A DNA stretch of 64,000 nt from Centroberyx gerrardi (Eukaryota > Chordata > Actinopteri > Beryciformes > Berycidae): NCBI RefSeq assembly GCF_048128805.1, contig NC_136017.1, forward strand, positions 5,060,307-5,124,306, in the 5' to 3' direction. Both the position numbers and the translations under genes were made by a program. The notes under the pieces were generated by a model, which saw only the letters and a list, made by a program, of their open reading frames with translations, was not told the origin of the DNA and did no database searches. Below are positions 1 to 10,323 of this stretch, piece after piece. The first letter of the stretch is position 1. Each line of letters opens with the position of its first letter.

Positions 1-276
1 ACTGCAGTTCCCCGTAAACCACAGCACAGTGTGAGATCCTTCTCTATGAAATCGCTTCTTAAAATGCACTTTTATAGACTTGCTTTTGTATAATGCTTTG
101 ATTTCACCCACTTCTCATTTTTGTGCTTTTACTTAAACCACTTTTTCATTTGAATGTATTTCTCAATTGTATCTCCTTTGATTATATATTTATTTTTTAT
201 ATATTGTTGTTTGTTTTTATGCCTTTTTTGTAATGTAATGTAAACTCATCTTTTTGATAAGTGTTATATAAACAAA

Positions 277-494
277 GAGTAGTAGTAGTAATAACATTAA
301 TAGCATTAGTATTAATTATTAATAGTATAAATAATAATAGAAATAGTAGAAGTAGTAATAGTAGTAGTAATAATAGTAATAGTAGTAGTAGCAGCAGTAG
401 TAGTAATACTAATAGTAGTAGTAACAGTAGTAGTAGCAGTAGTAGTAGTAGCAGTAGTAGTAATACTAATACTGGTACTAATACTAGTAGTTCT
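277..494. repeat. AGT-type trinucleotide microsatellite
   Basis: Interrupted AGT/AAT triplets run for about 220 bases. The AT-rich stretch just before it (about 130-275) ends in a motif like GTTATATAAACAAAG, resembling the 3' tails of fish L2-like LINEs, so the satellite may have grown from a retroposon tail. An open frame across it reads mainly Ser and Asn and is a by-product of the repeat. Confidence 0.85.
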
Positions 495-539
495 CCTCCT
501 CTATATTCATCCAGCAGCAGATTAACTGTCAGACTGTTT

Positions 540-700
540 GTGATGCAGCGGTCACAGGTTCGATCCCTGCAGCAGTCAGCATGTGTCCTTTAACAGTCTT
601 CTGTCCTGCTGAAGAGTCCTGACACTGAACCCCTACCTGTTCACTCACTGCAAACCACACAGGATAAGAGTGTCAGCTAAACGCCTAAGAGTGTAAAAAT
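540..700 (+). repeat. tRNA-derived SINE-like fragment
   Basis: A Pol III B-box-like motif (GGTTCGATCCC, about 557) is followed about 100 bases later by GGATAAGAGTGTCAGCTAAA. That pairing is common in teleost SINEs, whose core reads roughly GGATAAAAGCGTCTGCTAAATG. I infer an old SINE copy. No clear poly-A tail or target duplication was seen. Confidence 0.5.
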
Positions 701-1874
701 GCAACAATTTTACCACAACTACTTTAGAGAATGCAATATGAAAAAGCAAAATGCCTCCTCACACACATCCACAGATACGTCCAGCGTTTAAAAATAGAGC
801 CTTTAAGCATAATAAAGCATACAAACAAGAGCAGCATCAGCACTGCAACCTTCACTAGAACCAAAACTGTGGCAAAACAAACCCGAATATGGAACCAAAA
901 CCAAAATTACCCCCTACCATCACCGCTGCAAAGCAATATATAGGAAACACTGCCAATCTCTGGCAAGCTACCCCAAACATCTGTCACAGGAGCGGGATTA
1001 CTGCAGAAACCAGAGAGCCATATGTGGGCGCTTCAGCTGCTCAACGGCCTTGATGATGCAGGGAAATAGTTACATATACTGTATGTATATCACCGCTGCT
1101 GGGGAAAAACTATGTAACTGCAATTATGGTGTTTTTCTTCTTCTTCCGGAGTTGAAAGTTAACAAAGTGATTTATGTGTTACGTAAGTTTCATGACACTT
1201 ATCACAGTTGGTCATCATCAGAACTTCAGCATGTTGCTTTTGTTTCAAATAAAACAGTTAGCCACCTTGCATCAAATGATTTTGCTCATGCATTTAAATA
1301 TAGATGATTCTTTTACCATGTGTTGAATTTAATCATCTTAAATATTCCCTGCACGGTTTACAAAAGCAAGCATCACAAATTAGATTAAATATATTGATTA
1401 AGGTACGACCGAAATGTGCTTTTGAAGGCTGATACTAATGGCAATATTTTTGTATTGAGGCTGCCGATATTTTGTGCTGATATCCAATATCTTGCATTTT
1501 TTTCTGTGTGGAAAAGCCTCTGAAACAGCACTTAGACCATCATCATTGGGATTTAAAATTAAGTTTTAAGTCACAATATATCACCTGTTATTTTCCTACC
1601 AAGATGGCCGTGTGGTGACGTAACAAAATACTATGAACAGGTGTTTACAGCAAATGTTAAAGCTTTCATGAACTGGATATAGATCGAATCACTATTGTGT
1701 TAGATCAATTGGTCAAAGAGTAGCGAAACTGATATTTATTAATATGAAAAAGTTGCAAATTATTCCTTTAAAGTGTCACAGAGGAAAACACTGCACCCCT
1801 ACTGCTCACTCTGAATAAAACCGTCACCTAAATCCCTACCGTGTGAATCAGAAGTATGTGACTGTGGACCATAC
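700..1874. other. nhej1 intron 3 (partial), no coding exon seen
   Basis: This stretch should be the intron after nhej1 coding exon 3. I looked on the minus strand for the next XLF segment (human HLIRPLMGMSLALQ) and did not find it, so the remaining exons lie beyond the left edge. It holds a dispersed repeat (1420-1490) resembling copies at 39685-39860, 42225-42475 and 45490-45610, and another at 1565-1790. Confidence 0.6.
1565..1790. repeat. Dispersed repeat, MITE-like, family also near 28660 and 58200
   Basis: Bases 1571-1625 (around CACCTGTTATTTTCCTACC and AAGATGGCCGTGTGGTGACG) recur in reverse complement near 28660-28710. Bases 1660-1720 (around CATGAACTGGATATAGAT and TGTTAGATCAATTGG) recur in reverse complement near 58240-58300. 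Sharing between unlinked sites shows a dispersed element. I do not know its family name. Confidence 0.6.
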
Positions 1875-2962
1875 CAGCGCCACGGGGGCGGGGCCGCAGT
1901 GGAACTCCCAGTACAAGGGAAGTCCTGCCAGCTCGCTCTTCAGCCTCATGCTGATGTCGCCGTCCTCCAGGCGCGTCAGGGAGATCTGGGCGTCGCCGGC
2001 GGGCCGCCCGCCGCCCCCCGACAGGCAGGGCTGAGCCACCTCACACAGGTGGGAGAAGAAAGCCTGGGCCGACGCCCGCAGCCGCCGGTTCAGCTCCTGG
2101 ACAGACGGCCCAATCAGATTTACTTATCAGTTTGAGGAAAGAGGTTCGTCAAAGACTGTGTTACAGAGAATAAAGGGCATAAATACAGATTGAAAACAAG
2201 GCAGCAGTAAACATGTCGTCCCCCATGAATGATGCAATCCCCTTCTGGGCCAAATCATTCACAAATATGTCACCTTGTTGTTGTTTATTGTGTGGGACAG
2301 GAAGAGTAGAAGATATTTTGAAATGTTTTTAACTGACTGGTTATCAGGATTTTCACCTGTAATTTGACCTGTAATTGTAGCCTAAATATTTTCCCATCAT
2401 TTCTCATCATACTGATCCAAAGCATGTCTTTTTCAACATACTGACGTTCACTCTGTAATGAGACATGTCTGTAAAAAGTTCAAAGTCTAAAGTCAGGCCT
2501 TTCTCCTACAGGTTTGGTGCTACATGGATCACTGCTTTAGCACTTTATGGTGAAGAAATTGAAAAGATTTTGGTCCAAGTCAATCGGTATGAGAGAAAAT
2601 GATGGGAAAATTGGGTCCAGGTGGAAATATCTGGAGTTATGCTTTAAGAACAAAGGAATAAAATGACAATGACTGATTACATGTGAAGGTGGCGGGTGAA
2701 GTAGAAAACTTACCAACCACAGTCCAAATTTACCAGCCTTTGGCCAGTGGTCGGTGTTAATTCCCCCCCTGCATACCTGCGCTCTGCTCTGGATGGCTGC
2801 CGAGTCCATCCTCTCCTCCCAGACACAGTGCGTGTCTGTCAGCAGGATGTGGTACGCCGTTTCCCCAAACCAGCTCTTGGCCAGGAGCTGGCAGCCGCTG
2901 ATGCACACAGGAAGCCAGGGACGCTGCAACAAGACCTCAGCAGGGGCTCCGCTGCCCTCCAT
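1875..2962 (-). CDS. nhej1: NHEJ1/XLF, coding exons 1-2 of a partial gene
   Basis: XLF binds XRCC4-ligase IV and helps align broken DNA ends in non-homologous end joining in the nucleus. Two coding exons are visible: 2777-2962 (62 residues from MEGSGAPAEV) and 1875-2096 (74 residues), joined in phase 0. Residues follow human XLF, for example LPVCISGCQLLAKSWFGETA against the human head domain, AQ|ELNRRL against AKELNKRL, and MRLKSELAGLPLYWEFHC against LRVRSELSGLPFYWNFHC. Arg60 and Cys129 sit where human Arg57 and Cys123 (patient mutation sites) lie. The acceptor (TCTGTCCAG) and both donors (GTATGC, GTATGG) are canonical. The coiled-coil tail and Ku-binding C-terminus are outside the window. 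The intervening intron is 680 bases. The start is the first ATG of the exon and matches the human start. Confidence 0.92.
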
Positions 2963-3480
2963 CGTGGCAGGACACCAAGGTCAGCACCGCTTCACTGAGA
3001 AGAGACATCTTCAAGTTAACACAAACCCCATGTAGCGTCGGATGGGCACACACTACATGATTTCAGGGATCAATTCAGCAGCATCCAAGCTACAGTCCTA
3101 GGATTTATTTCTTCAAATCAGTGTGTGTGTTAAAGTAAACACTGAGTTCTGGTTGGGGAAGCAAAGTGTACATCACACATTGCCAATTGCACGTATTTAG
3201 TGGCTCCACAATGTGGGTCAAAATAGGGATATGCTCTCAAAAGTATGCATGTTTTGAGATCGTTTCTGGATGTGCATGCCAGTGAACACCCACACCCAAA
3301 ACAGAGTGTAATTTTCTTTTTTATCATACGTGTTTTTATCACTCACCTCCGAGGAATGCGCCCCCAAGCCTGGACACAGATCTGTTAAAGCCGCGCTACA
3401 GACGCCGTCCCGGCCGCATAATCACCGCCTTGCTGGAAGCCGACCGCAGTGGCAGCTCCTGTGGGTTACCGGCTCCTCTC
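2963..3480 (-). promoter_or_regulatory. nhej1: nhej1 5' UTR: non-coding exon 1 and promoter-side region
   Basis: On the minus strand a strong donor (GGAG|GTGAGTGAT) ends a GC-rich candidate exon at 3347. A pyrimidine-rich acceptor (GTCTCTTCTCAG) opens the ATG exon at 2994, so the coding start is 33 bases into exon 2. Human NHEJ1 also has a non-coding first exon. The CpG-richer stretch 3345-3480 is where I would place the transcription start. The plus-strand open frame 3330-3833 overlaps this exon and resembles nothing I know. Confidence 0.6.
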
Positions 3481-5530
3481 TGGTGATCTGTAATGGGACT
3501 GTTTTCGGGAAAAAACGAGGTATTTCTCGTCATTTGCCATTTGAAACACAGGGCACGTTTCGGAGGTTGACTCACGCCACTTTAGAAATCGCAAAACTAC
3601 CAAATCAGTCACTTTATGACTACAATATACTGCCATCCAGAGCTGAACAAAGAATGCCAGCGGTTAGAGAGTGTACCAGGGCGAGCTGTAGTACCGACAC
3701 GTTCCGTTTCTCACTTACATGGAGAGAACGCTACGCCAAACTCAATTCAAAAATCTGTCAGTTTAATGTTGCCTTTCTTGTCGGCAACGATACAATCCTG
3801 ATAGAACAAGAAAGGCCTTTTACGAATCGTTAGGAGAGACTGTTCAATTCGGCATACATTCAACACACTAAGCAGCACTTATTTTCATAAAATGTCCACC
3901 TTTATTGGATCGCCTGTCTGTTTGGCGGACGGTGTGAACAAAAATAACAAATGTGATTTTATTGAAAGTAAGCGCTGCTTGGGAAGTCATTTGTATGCCG
4001 AAGTTACCAGAAGACCCTAGCGATTCGCAAAAGGTCCTACGTTTTGGTCTACCATGTATGGAAGTTACATTTGTCAATAAGCAAGGAAGGAAAAACGAAA
4101 CTGACAGACTTTTGAACGAACTTTTGCGACAACGTTGGTAACGACAACAAGAGAACTTAATTTGTGTGTCTGCTGGTGTAATGTCTGTCTAAAGTCACTA
4201 AAGTGTAAGTAAGTCACTACATTACTACAACAGCTTATAACAAACCTGAAAACACGTTAAAAAAGTATAAATTAATATGGTAATACGTTAAGAGTACTAA
4301 CGTTTGCAACAAAAGGATGCTTGTCCCCTGCAGGTTCCTGTTGTTGTCAGTTTGGATTCCAACACCGACTTAAAACAACAGTGAATTTCAAAGGTTCCGC
4401 TTGGGAAAAATACTAATACTAATACTAATAGCCTACTACGAATACTAATAATAATAATGAAGCACTTTCCCAGAATAATTCACCAAGTTCTATGAGGAAA
4501 CTGGCAAATGCAACAATACTTAAGACATTTCCAGTAATAATGGTAGGCTAATCAGTACTTTTTTTAAATCAGTATAGCCTAGTAAGTGATATATCAATAG
4601 CCTATATAGCCAGAACGAATATACAACAACTTCTGGCTAATTAAGGAATAAAACATCAATTACATGCCTGATGCACATTTTCTCGTCCTAATTCTGAAAC
4701 TGTAACATAAAGTATAAGTGAGGTCTGATTTTCTAATATAAAATAACAGCCGCCAAATAAACATAATTCTGTTACAGGGTGCATTTTGTTATTATCTCCC
4801 ACCAAACGTAGGCCTACTTAAATGTGTGACAAGTCATATTTGTGACTTCAGAACTCAGAAGTCGGAGCTTACAAGGAGCATTTGAAGGCAGCAAAAATCT
4901 TGCATTTTACATTGACTGCTCACACTTGATGAGAGGGTTGAGATCCTGACAATCACCAAATGTCTGTCTGCCATTTGTGTGATCATCATAGTCTGAAGCA
5001 CTGTGGCTGCACATTCATAATCCCTAATGTTAAATGTGGTTGTGATTAAAATAATTTCCTCCTTGTGATTAAAGTCTTAAGTGTATAGAAGAGCAGAAAG
5101 TCTTGACAAGCAAGTTAAGTTTTGTGCCAACAGATGGCAGTATGGTTATGAGTACCAAAGAGGAAGAAAGATACTATACTGCAGCTCTAAGATAAACCAT
5201 CTGAAAATGGCTGACATGCACTTTCTCAGAGCAAATTGCAGTGCAGTTATTGCACTATTTTCCTTTTTATATCTGCTATAGTTCAGTTATCGTCATCATC
5301 ATCATTATTATTAACTTGGTGTTTATCTTATTATTAATCTTACCATTTTCATTACCATTTGTTAATACTGTTTTGGCTGTTGCTATTTTGTGACTGATCA
5401 TGCATTTTCTCTGTTCTGTAATGGATTTTTTGCTTTTGGTGCTCCTTTCAAAATAAAAGCACATCACAGATTAGATGATTTCCTAGCTTTAGTGACACAT
5501 GAAGCTTGATGTGGAAACCATGTGATTTCC
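3481..5530. other. Intergenic region between nhej1 and the tRNA-Cys array
   Basis: No gene recognised. It contains the first copy of a duplicated segment (4303-4425 and 4912-5530) that recurs at 6226-6976, and about 480 bases (4430-4911) missing from the second copy. Short CTAATA/ACTAAT repeats occur near 4410-4450. Confidence 0.6.
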
Positions 5531-5602
5531 AGGGGGCACCAGGAGTTGAATCTGGGACCTCTTGATCTGCAGTCAAATGCTCTACCACTGAGCTATACCC
5601 CC
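4303..5602. repeat. Segmental duplication, copy 1 (partner 6226-7048)
   Basis: Bases 4303-4425 (GTTTGCAACAAAAGGATGC through TTCCGCTTGGG) match 6226-6353. Bases 4912-5602 match 6356-7048, including a tRNA-Cys gene at the right end of each unit. Shared segments are near-identical over hundreds of bases; copy 1 carries an additional internal block. This is a direct repeat about 1.5-1.9 kb apart. Confidence 0.85.
5531..5602 (-). tRNA. tRNA-Cys (GCA), copy 1, T-stem variant
   Basis: 72 nt in standard cloverleaf arrangement: acceptor GGGGGTA/TGCCCCC, anticodon loop CTGCAGA with GCA at 34-36, discriminator T, no encoded CCA. It differs from the other copies by one base. The last base of the 5' T-stem strand (position 53) is A instead of G, which breaks the conserved G53-C61 pair closing the T loop. 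It may be a weak gene or a pseudogene. Confidence 0.85.
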
Positions 5603-5868
5603 TCATGGAGGGCAGGTACAGTGTTCTGTACATCACAGGAGACAACACAGGAACGTTTCTGTAACAAAAAGACTCCATACTCATCAGTCTTAAAATAATT
5701 TCCCCTCCTTATTGAAGTCCCTTAGCTTTTTGTATCTACATTTCATAAATTGCATTTCTGCCCCTGACCCCCAATCACACTAAATACATTTCCAACATAA
5801 TTTTTGAGGATGGATCCTAAATATATTTAAACCTGCTGTTGAACTAACAGCTTTAATTTGGAGTAAAC

Positions 5869-5940
5869 AGGGGGCACCAGGAGTTGAACCTGGGACCTCT
5901 TGATCTGCAGTCAAATGCTCTACCACTGAGCTATACCCCC
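5869..5940 (-). tRNA. tRNA-Cys (GCA), copy 2
   Basis: Matches the array consensus at all 72 positions, with all stems paired and a T loop of TTCAACT. No run of four T residues follows within about 50 bases on the transcribed strand. Its flanks resemble those of the copy at 10070 (GGAATAAACAG next to the 3' end, TTTTACACA-like next to the 5' end), pointing to a shared duplication unit. Confidence 0.93.
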
Positions 5941-6225
5941 TTTTCCACATGCTGAAATGTGGATTTTATGCTAATAAATATGTGGCAACTTGGAATGGTT
6001 TCTAGAAAGACAGCTTCAATAGTTTTCCTCTTTGCTCATCAGTGTTCGAACCACTTTTCCTTCCCAACTGAAGACCATTCTCTCTTTTCTACATTTCATG
6101 ATCTGTTGCATTTCTTCTATTGACCAATAATGATGAATATTTTCAACAAAAATGTATTTATGGAAAATGGATCAGAAATGTATTTACCTTCTGTGCAGCG
6201 CCTGCTGTTATAATATATGGGACCG

Positions 6226-7048
6226 TTTGCAACAAAAGGAATGTTGTCCCCTGCAGGTTCCTGTTGTTGTCGTTTTGGATTCCAAAGTTAAAACAACAGT
6301 GAATTTCAAAGGTTCGGCTTGGGAAATAATACTAATACTAATACTACGAATACTTGACTGCTCACGCTTAATGAGAGGATTACAGGTTCCTAACTATCAT
6401 CAAATGTCTTTCTGCCATTTGTGTGATCATCACAGTCTGAAGCACTGTGGCTGCACATTCATAATCCCTACTGTTAAATGTGGTTGTGATGAAAATAATT
6501 TCCTCCTTGTGATTAAAGTCTTAAATGTATAGAAGAGCAGAAAGTCTTGACAAGCAAGTTAAGTTTTGAGCCAACAGATGGCAGCATGGTTATGAGTACC
6601 AAAGAGGAGCTTAAATACAGCAAATGAACAGTCTAGATACTGCAGCTCTAAGATGAACCATCTGAAAATGGCTGACATGCACTTTCTCAGAGCAGTCAGC
6701 TATTGCACTATTGTCCTTTTTATGTCTGCTATGTTTCAGTTATCGTCATCATCACCATTAGTATTAACTTGGTGTTTATCTTATTATTAGTCTTACCATT
6801 TTCATTACCATTAGTTAATACTGTTTTGGCTGTTGCTATTCTGTGACTGATCATGCATTTTCTCTGTTCTGACACTGATTTTTGGTGCTCATTTCAAAAT
6901 AAAAGCCCTTCACGGATGAGATGGTTTCCTAGCTTTAATGACACATCAAGCTTAAACTGGAAGTCATGTGATTCCCAGGGGGCACCAGGAGTTGAACCTG
7001 GGACCTCTTGATCTGCAGTCAAATGCTCTACCACTGAGCTATACCCCC
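6226..7048. repeat. Segmental duplication, copy 2 (partner 4303-5602)
   Basis: The second, more compact copy of the unit described at 4303-5602. It ends with the tRNA-Cys gene at 6977-7048. Small indels and substitutions separate the copies, so the duplication is not brand new. Confidence 0.85.
6977..7048 (-). tRNA. tRNA-Cys (GCA), copy 3
   Basis: Consensus sequence at all 72 positions. Its 5' flank (7049-7180) is repeated in reverse complement at 7570-7697, upstream of the next gene on the opposite strand. Copies 3 and 4 are therefore head-to-head within an inverted duplication. Confidence 0.93.
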
Positions 7049-7546
7049 TCATGTCTTCTGCTATTTCCATACAGGAAAATCTCAGGAACAAAAGCCACAG
7101 CAGGTTTCCTCCATGCTCAGCAGGGTTTCAACGTATTTTCCTTCCTAAGTGACGTCCCTTTGGCTCTTTTCTCCATTAGCTGGTAGCTTTCTTGTTTCTC
7201 TTTGTAACAGATCCTAATTTTTCAACACATTATTTATGAGAACATCTGCCACACACTCAACATCTTGCATTATTTATATGATACCTGCTATGTCTACTTA
7301 ATGAATAAAAGCAAAATGAATATCAAATGACATATTGTTCAAATATTTGTTAAAATCCTGACTTGTCTTGACAATCAGTTATTGTGTGTAGCTGTGAAAA
7401 CCTATCCACATCGAGTGTGTATTACTGTTTGGATTCAACCTAACACATGGTGACATCTCATACAAGCTACGAATAAAAAAAAGTTCAAATTCATATTTAG
7501 TCCATTTTGTTTTAGCCATAGCACAGTGATGATACATTGTCAAAAC

Positions 7547-7570
7547 ACCACCAGGAGTTGAACCTGGGGA
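7547..7570 (-). pseudogene. tRNA-Cys fragment (T arm only)
   Basis: About 22 bases match the minus-strand 3' part of the tRNA-Cys consensus (CACCAGGAGTTGAACCTGGG). The acceptor end and the whole 5' half are missing. It abuts the conserved flank of copy 4, so it looks like a deletion product of the duplications. Confidence 0.65.
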
Positions 7571-7697
7571 GAAAAGAGCCAAAGAGACAAAATAGATATA
7601 AACCCTGCTGAGCCTGGAGGAAACCTGTTGTGGCTTTTGGTCCTGAAACTCTCCTGTAGTCTCTGCTGAGGAGAGATAGAAACAGCAGGAGACATGA

Positions 7698-7769
7698 GGG
7701 GGTATAGCTCAGTGGTAGAGCATTTGACTGCAGATCAAGAGGTCCCAGGTTCAACTCCTGGTGCCCCCT
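7698..7769 (+). tRNA. tRNA-Cys (GCA), copy 4
   Basis: Consensus at all positions, plus strand. The 3' flank (GGACATCATGTTTGATCC) lacks a TTTT run nearby. The 5' flank carries the conserved AGGAGACATGA-type block shared with copy 3. Confidence 0.93.
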
Positions 7770-8089
7770 GGACATCATGTTTGATCCAGTTTAAGACTGG
7801 TAGAGATTAATTTGTTGAACTTACAAAAGCAGATCAGTATGTTGTATCTCTAAATCCTGATGTACCTCTGCTACTTGGTTTTCTGTCCCTGAAGTCCCTT
7901 TGCTTTTTTTATCTATATTTCATGATATGTTGCATTTCCTCCATTGACCCAAAAATATGCCAAATAAACGTCCAAAATCATTTCTTTGAGGATAGATCCT
8001 AAATATATTTATGTTGAGTGTCATGTTCTCTGTTTAAATAAATGGCTAACGACAGAAAACCATGTAACTAGCAGAAGACATTTATTGTA

Positions 8090-8175
8090 CTTCACTGGAA
8101 GCAACACAGGAAAGTTTCTAAAACAAGGCTGAAACGCTCCATGCTCATCAGTTTTATGACATTTTCCTTCCTTTT
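8090..8175 (-). repeat. Orphan copy of the tRNA-Cys 5' flank, no tRNA attached
   Basis: This block (GCAACACAGGAAAGTTTCTA and CATGCTCATCAGTTTTAT) is the sequence found next to the 5' ends of copies 1, 5 and 7, yet no tRNA body lies beside it. It is best explained as a duplication unit that lost its gene. Confidence 0.6.
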
Positions 8176-8411
8176 TTATTCTAAATGTCATGACTTGTTG
8201 CATTTCTGAACAGATTTCTATTAAATAAAATGGAAAATGTTCAAATTAATATTTGAGCCAGAGCACAGTGATGATACACTGTCCAAACAACTGACTGAGC
8301 AGTGTCCAGCAGGTTCAATCCAGTCAGAAATTACTAAGTGAAACCTCTGGATCATGACGTGGTTTCCGACCATTTGCTATACAGGTTTGATGTGAAAGCC
8401 ATGTGATTTCC

Positions 8412-8483
8412 AGGGGGCACCAGGAGTTGAACCTGGGACCTCTTGATCTGCAGTCAAATGCTCTACCACTGAGCTATACCCCC
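8412..8483 (-). tRNA. tRNA-Cys (GCA), copy 5
   Basis: Consensus at all positions. Head-to-head with copy 6: the intervening 8484-8856 contains an inverted repeat centred near 8660 (GCATTTCTGACCCTGATCC on one side, GGGTCAGGGGCAGAAATGC on the other). Confidence 0.93.
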
Positions 8484-8856
8484 TCATGAAAAACAGGTAC
8501 AGTGTGCTGTACATCACAGGAGACAACACAGGAAAGTTTCTGAAACACTTCATGCTCATCAGTTTTATAGACGTTTTCCCTCATTAGTGAAGTTTCACAT
8601 GTTGCATTTCTGACCCTGATCCACAATGACAGTGAATACATTTCCAAATAGGATCCATCCTCAAAGATATTATGTTGGAAATGTATTTGGTGTCATTGTG
8701 GGTCAGGGGCAGAAATGCAAATGAAATGTAGATTTAAAAAAACAAACAATGGGACCTCAATAAGGGGGGAAATTGCTGTAAGATTGATGATAATGGAGTG
8801 TTTCAGTCCTTTTTCTGAAACTTTCCTGTGTAGCACACTGTGTCTGTTCTCCATGA

Positions 8857-8928
8857 GGGGGTATAGCTCAGTGGTAGAGCATTTGACTGCAGATCAAGAG
8901 GTCCCAGGTTCAACTCCTGGTGCCCCCT
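8857..8928 (+). tRNA. tRNA-Cys (GCA), copy 6
   Basis: Consensus at all positions. It is the only copy with a run of six or more T residues downstream on its own strand (about 8981, some 53 bases past the 3' end). It forms the left end of the large palindrome 8857-9548. Confidence 0.93.
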
Positions 8929-9476
8929 GGGAATCACATGGCTTCCAAAACAACCTGAATGTGTCACCAAAACCAGGAATCTTTTTTGTGATCTGTTTGC
9001 CTGGGGGCTTTTATTTTGGAAAGAAAAAGACACCCAGAGAACTCCAGCATCCCAACAACAACCACTGACCACAGATCGGTTTGTGGTCTGGATCCTGATG
9101 GTTTCTGGTTGTCACATGGTTTCATCTGCATCTCCCTTACATCCATTAAGTGGATATTAGCCACGTAATAAAAGGGTTTTCTATCCAATTTTTAAAAATG
9201 GGGGACCTAAGGTATGAAAAACCCTAACACTTATTCCTTTTTGATTATGAATAGTTTCATTATGTGGCTAATATCCACTTAATGGATGAAAGGGAGATGC
9301 AGATGAAACCATGTGACGACCAGAAACCATCAGGATCCAGACCTGGACAAACTGATCTGCTGTCAGTGGTTCTTGTTGGGATGCTGGAGTGCTTTTTCTT
9401 TGCAAAATGAAAGCCCTCGGACAGGAAGCCCTGATGGGGTTTCCCAGGTTTGATGATATACTGATATACTGCTTCC

Positions 9477-9548
9477 AGGGGGCACCAGGAGTTGAACCTG
9501 GGACCTCTTGATCTGCAGTCAAATGCTCTACCACTGAGCTATACCCCC
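9477..9548 (-). tRNA. tRNA-Cys (GCA), copy 7
   Basis: Consensus at all positions and the right arm of the 8857-9548 palindrome. Its 5' flank (9549-9630) is the same GACAACACAGGAAAGTTTCT block seen beside copies 1 and 5. Confidence 0.93.
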
Positions 9549-9717
9549 TCATGGAGAACTGTACTGTAATGCTGTACATCACATGAGACAACACAGGAAA
9601 GTTTCTGAAACACTCCATGCTCATCAGTTTTATGGATTATGAGATGCTTTTTGTTTATTCCTAGCTTTGGTAAGACATGCGGTTCATGGTGATACCTACA
9701 GTGTCTATGTGCTTTCC

Positions 9718-9733
9718 AGGGGGCACCAGGAGG
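9718..9733 (-). pseudogene. tRNA-Cys remnant with the gene body deleted
   Basis: The first 14 bases of the minus-strand consensus (AGGGGGCACCAGGA) run straight into the usual 5' flank (CATGGAGATCAGGTACAGTG). About 55 bases of the gene are gone while both flanks remain, so this is an internal deletion of a former array member. Confidence 0.75.
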
Positions 9734-10069
9734 TCTCATGGAGATCAGGTACAGTGTGCTGAATCACAGGAGACAACACAGGGAAGTTTCTGAAACACTC
9801 CATGCTCATCAGTTTTATAGGCATTTTTATTGAAGCCCCTATATGCTTTTTTATTCTAAATTTCATGATTTGCAGCATTTCTGCCCCTGGTCCACAATGA
9901 CAACTAAACTCCCAACGTAATTTTTTGAGGATGGATCCTAAATATGTTTATGTTGTGTGTGTTAGAACATGGGAAATAACTACTGAAGGAATACCAGGAT
10001 TTAGAGCTGCTGCTGAAAGTTCAACAAATTCATTTCTGTCAGACTTAAATTGGAATAAACAGTATTTCC

Positions 10070-10141
10070 AGGGGGCACCAGGAGTTGAACCTGGGACCTC
10101 ATGATCTGCAGTCAAATGCTCTACCACTGAGCTATACCCCC
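10070..10141 (-). tRNA. tRNA-Cys (GCA), copy 8, anticodon-stem variant
   Basis: One difference from consensus: the 3' anticodon-stem strand reads TCATG instead of TCAAG (position 42), giving a T-T mismatch with T28. The anticodon GCA and T arm are intact. It could be less stable than its sisters. Confidence 0.85.
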
Positions 10142-10284
10142 TTTTACACACATGCAGTGGATGACAGTTTCAACAACAATTCATGGAAGATGGATCATAA
10201 CTAGATTTACCTTGTGTGGTTTTGTGTTACTTTTGTGTATTTTGTAATTTATATTTAGCTGTATTTCCAAAAAATAAGATGGAA

Positions 10285-10323
10285 TTTGCATCAAGGTTCC
10301 AGGTTGACCTCCTGGTGCCCCCC
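10285..10323 (+). pseudogene. tRNA-Cys 3'-half fragment
   Basis: TCAAGGTTCCAGGTTGACCT followed by CCTGGTGCCCCCC resembles the variable loop, T arm and 3' acceptor strand of the tRNA with several changes. The downstream flank (GGACATCACATGGCTTC) matches those of copies 4 and 6. The 5' half is missing. Confidence 0.7.

Larger units (their letters stand above)
8857..9548. repeat. Large imperfect palindrome with a tRNA-Cys gene at each end
   Basis: Bases 9088-9172 (around GGATCCTGATGGTTTCTGG and GTGGATATTAGCCAC) recur in reverse complement at 9255-9343. Outward, 9000-9085 pairs with the reverse complement of 9345-9430 (CACTCCAGCATCCCAACAAG-like). The arms end in tRNA genes pointing at each other. 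The centre near 9215 is AT-rich and unpaired. Confidence 0.8.

Noticed and set aside
261-593. 110-codon Ser/Asn-rich frame
   Set aside because: Produced by the AGT/AAT microsatellite at 277-494.
961-1070. Possible minus-strand exon reading IIKAVEQLKRPHMALWFLQ
   Set aside because: Short, without matching splice sites or similarity to the next XLF segment.
3330-3833. 167-codon plus-strand frame opposite the nhej1 5' end
   Set aside because: Overlaps the inferred non-coding exon 1 and promoter of nhej1; no similarity recognised and no upstream exon.
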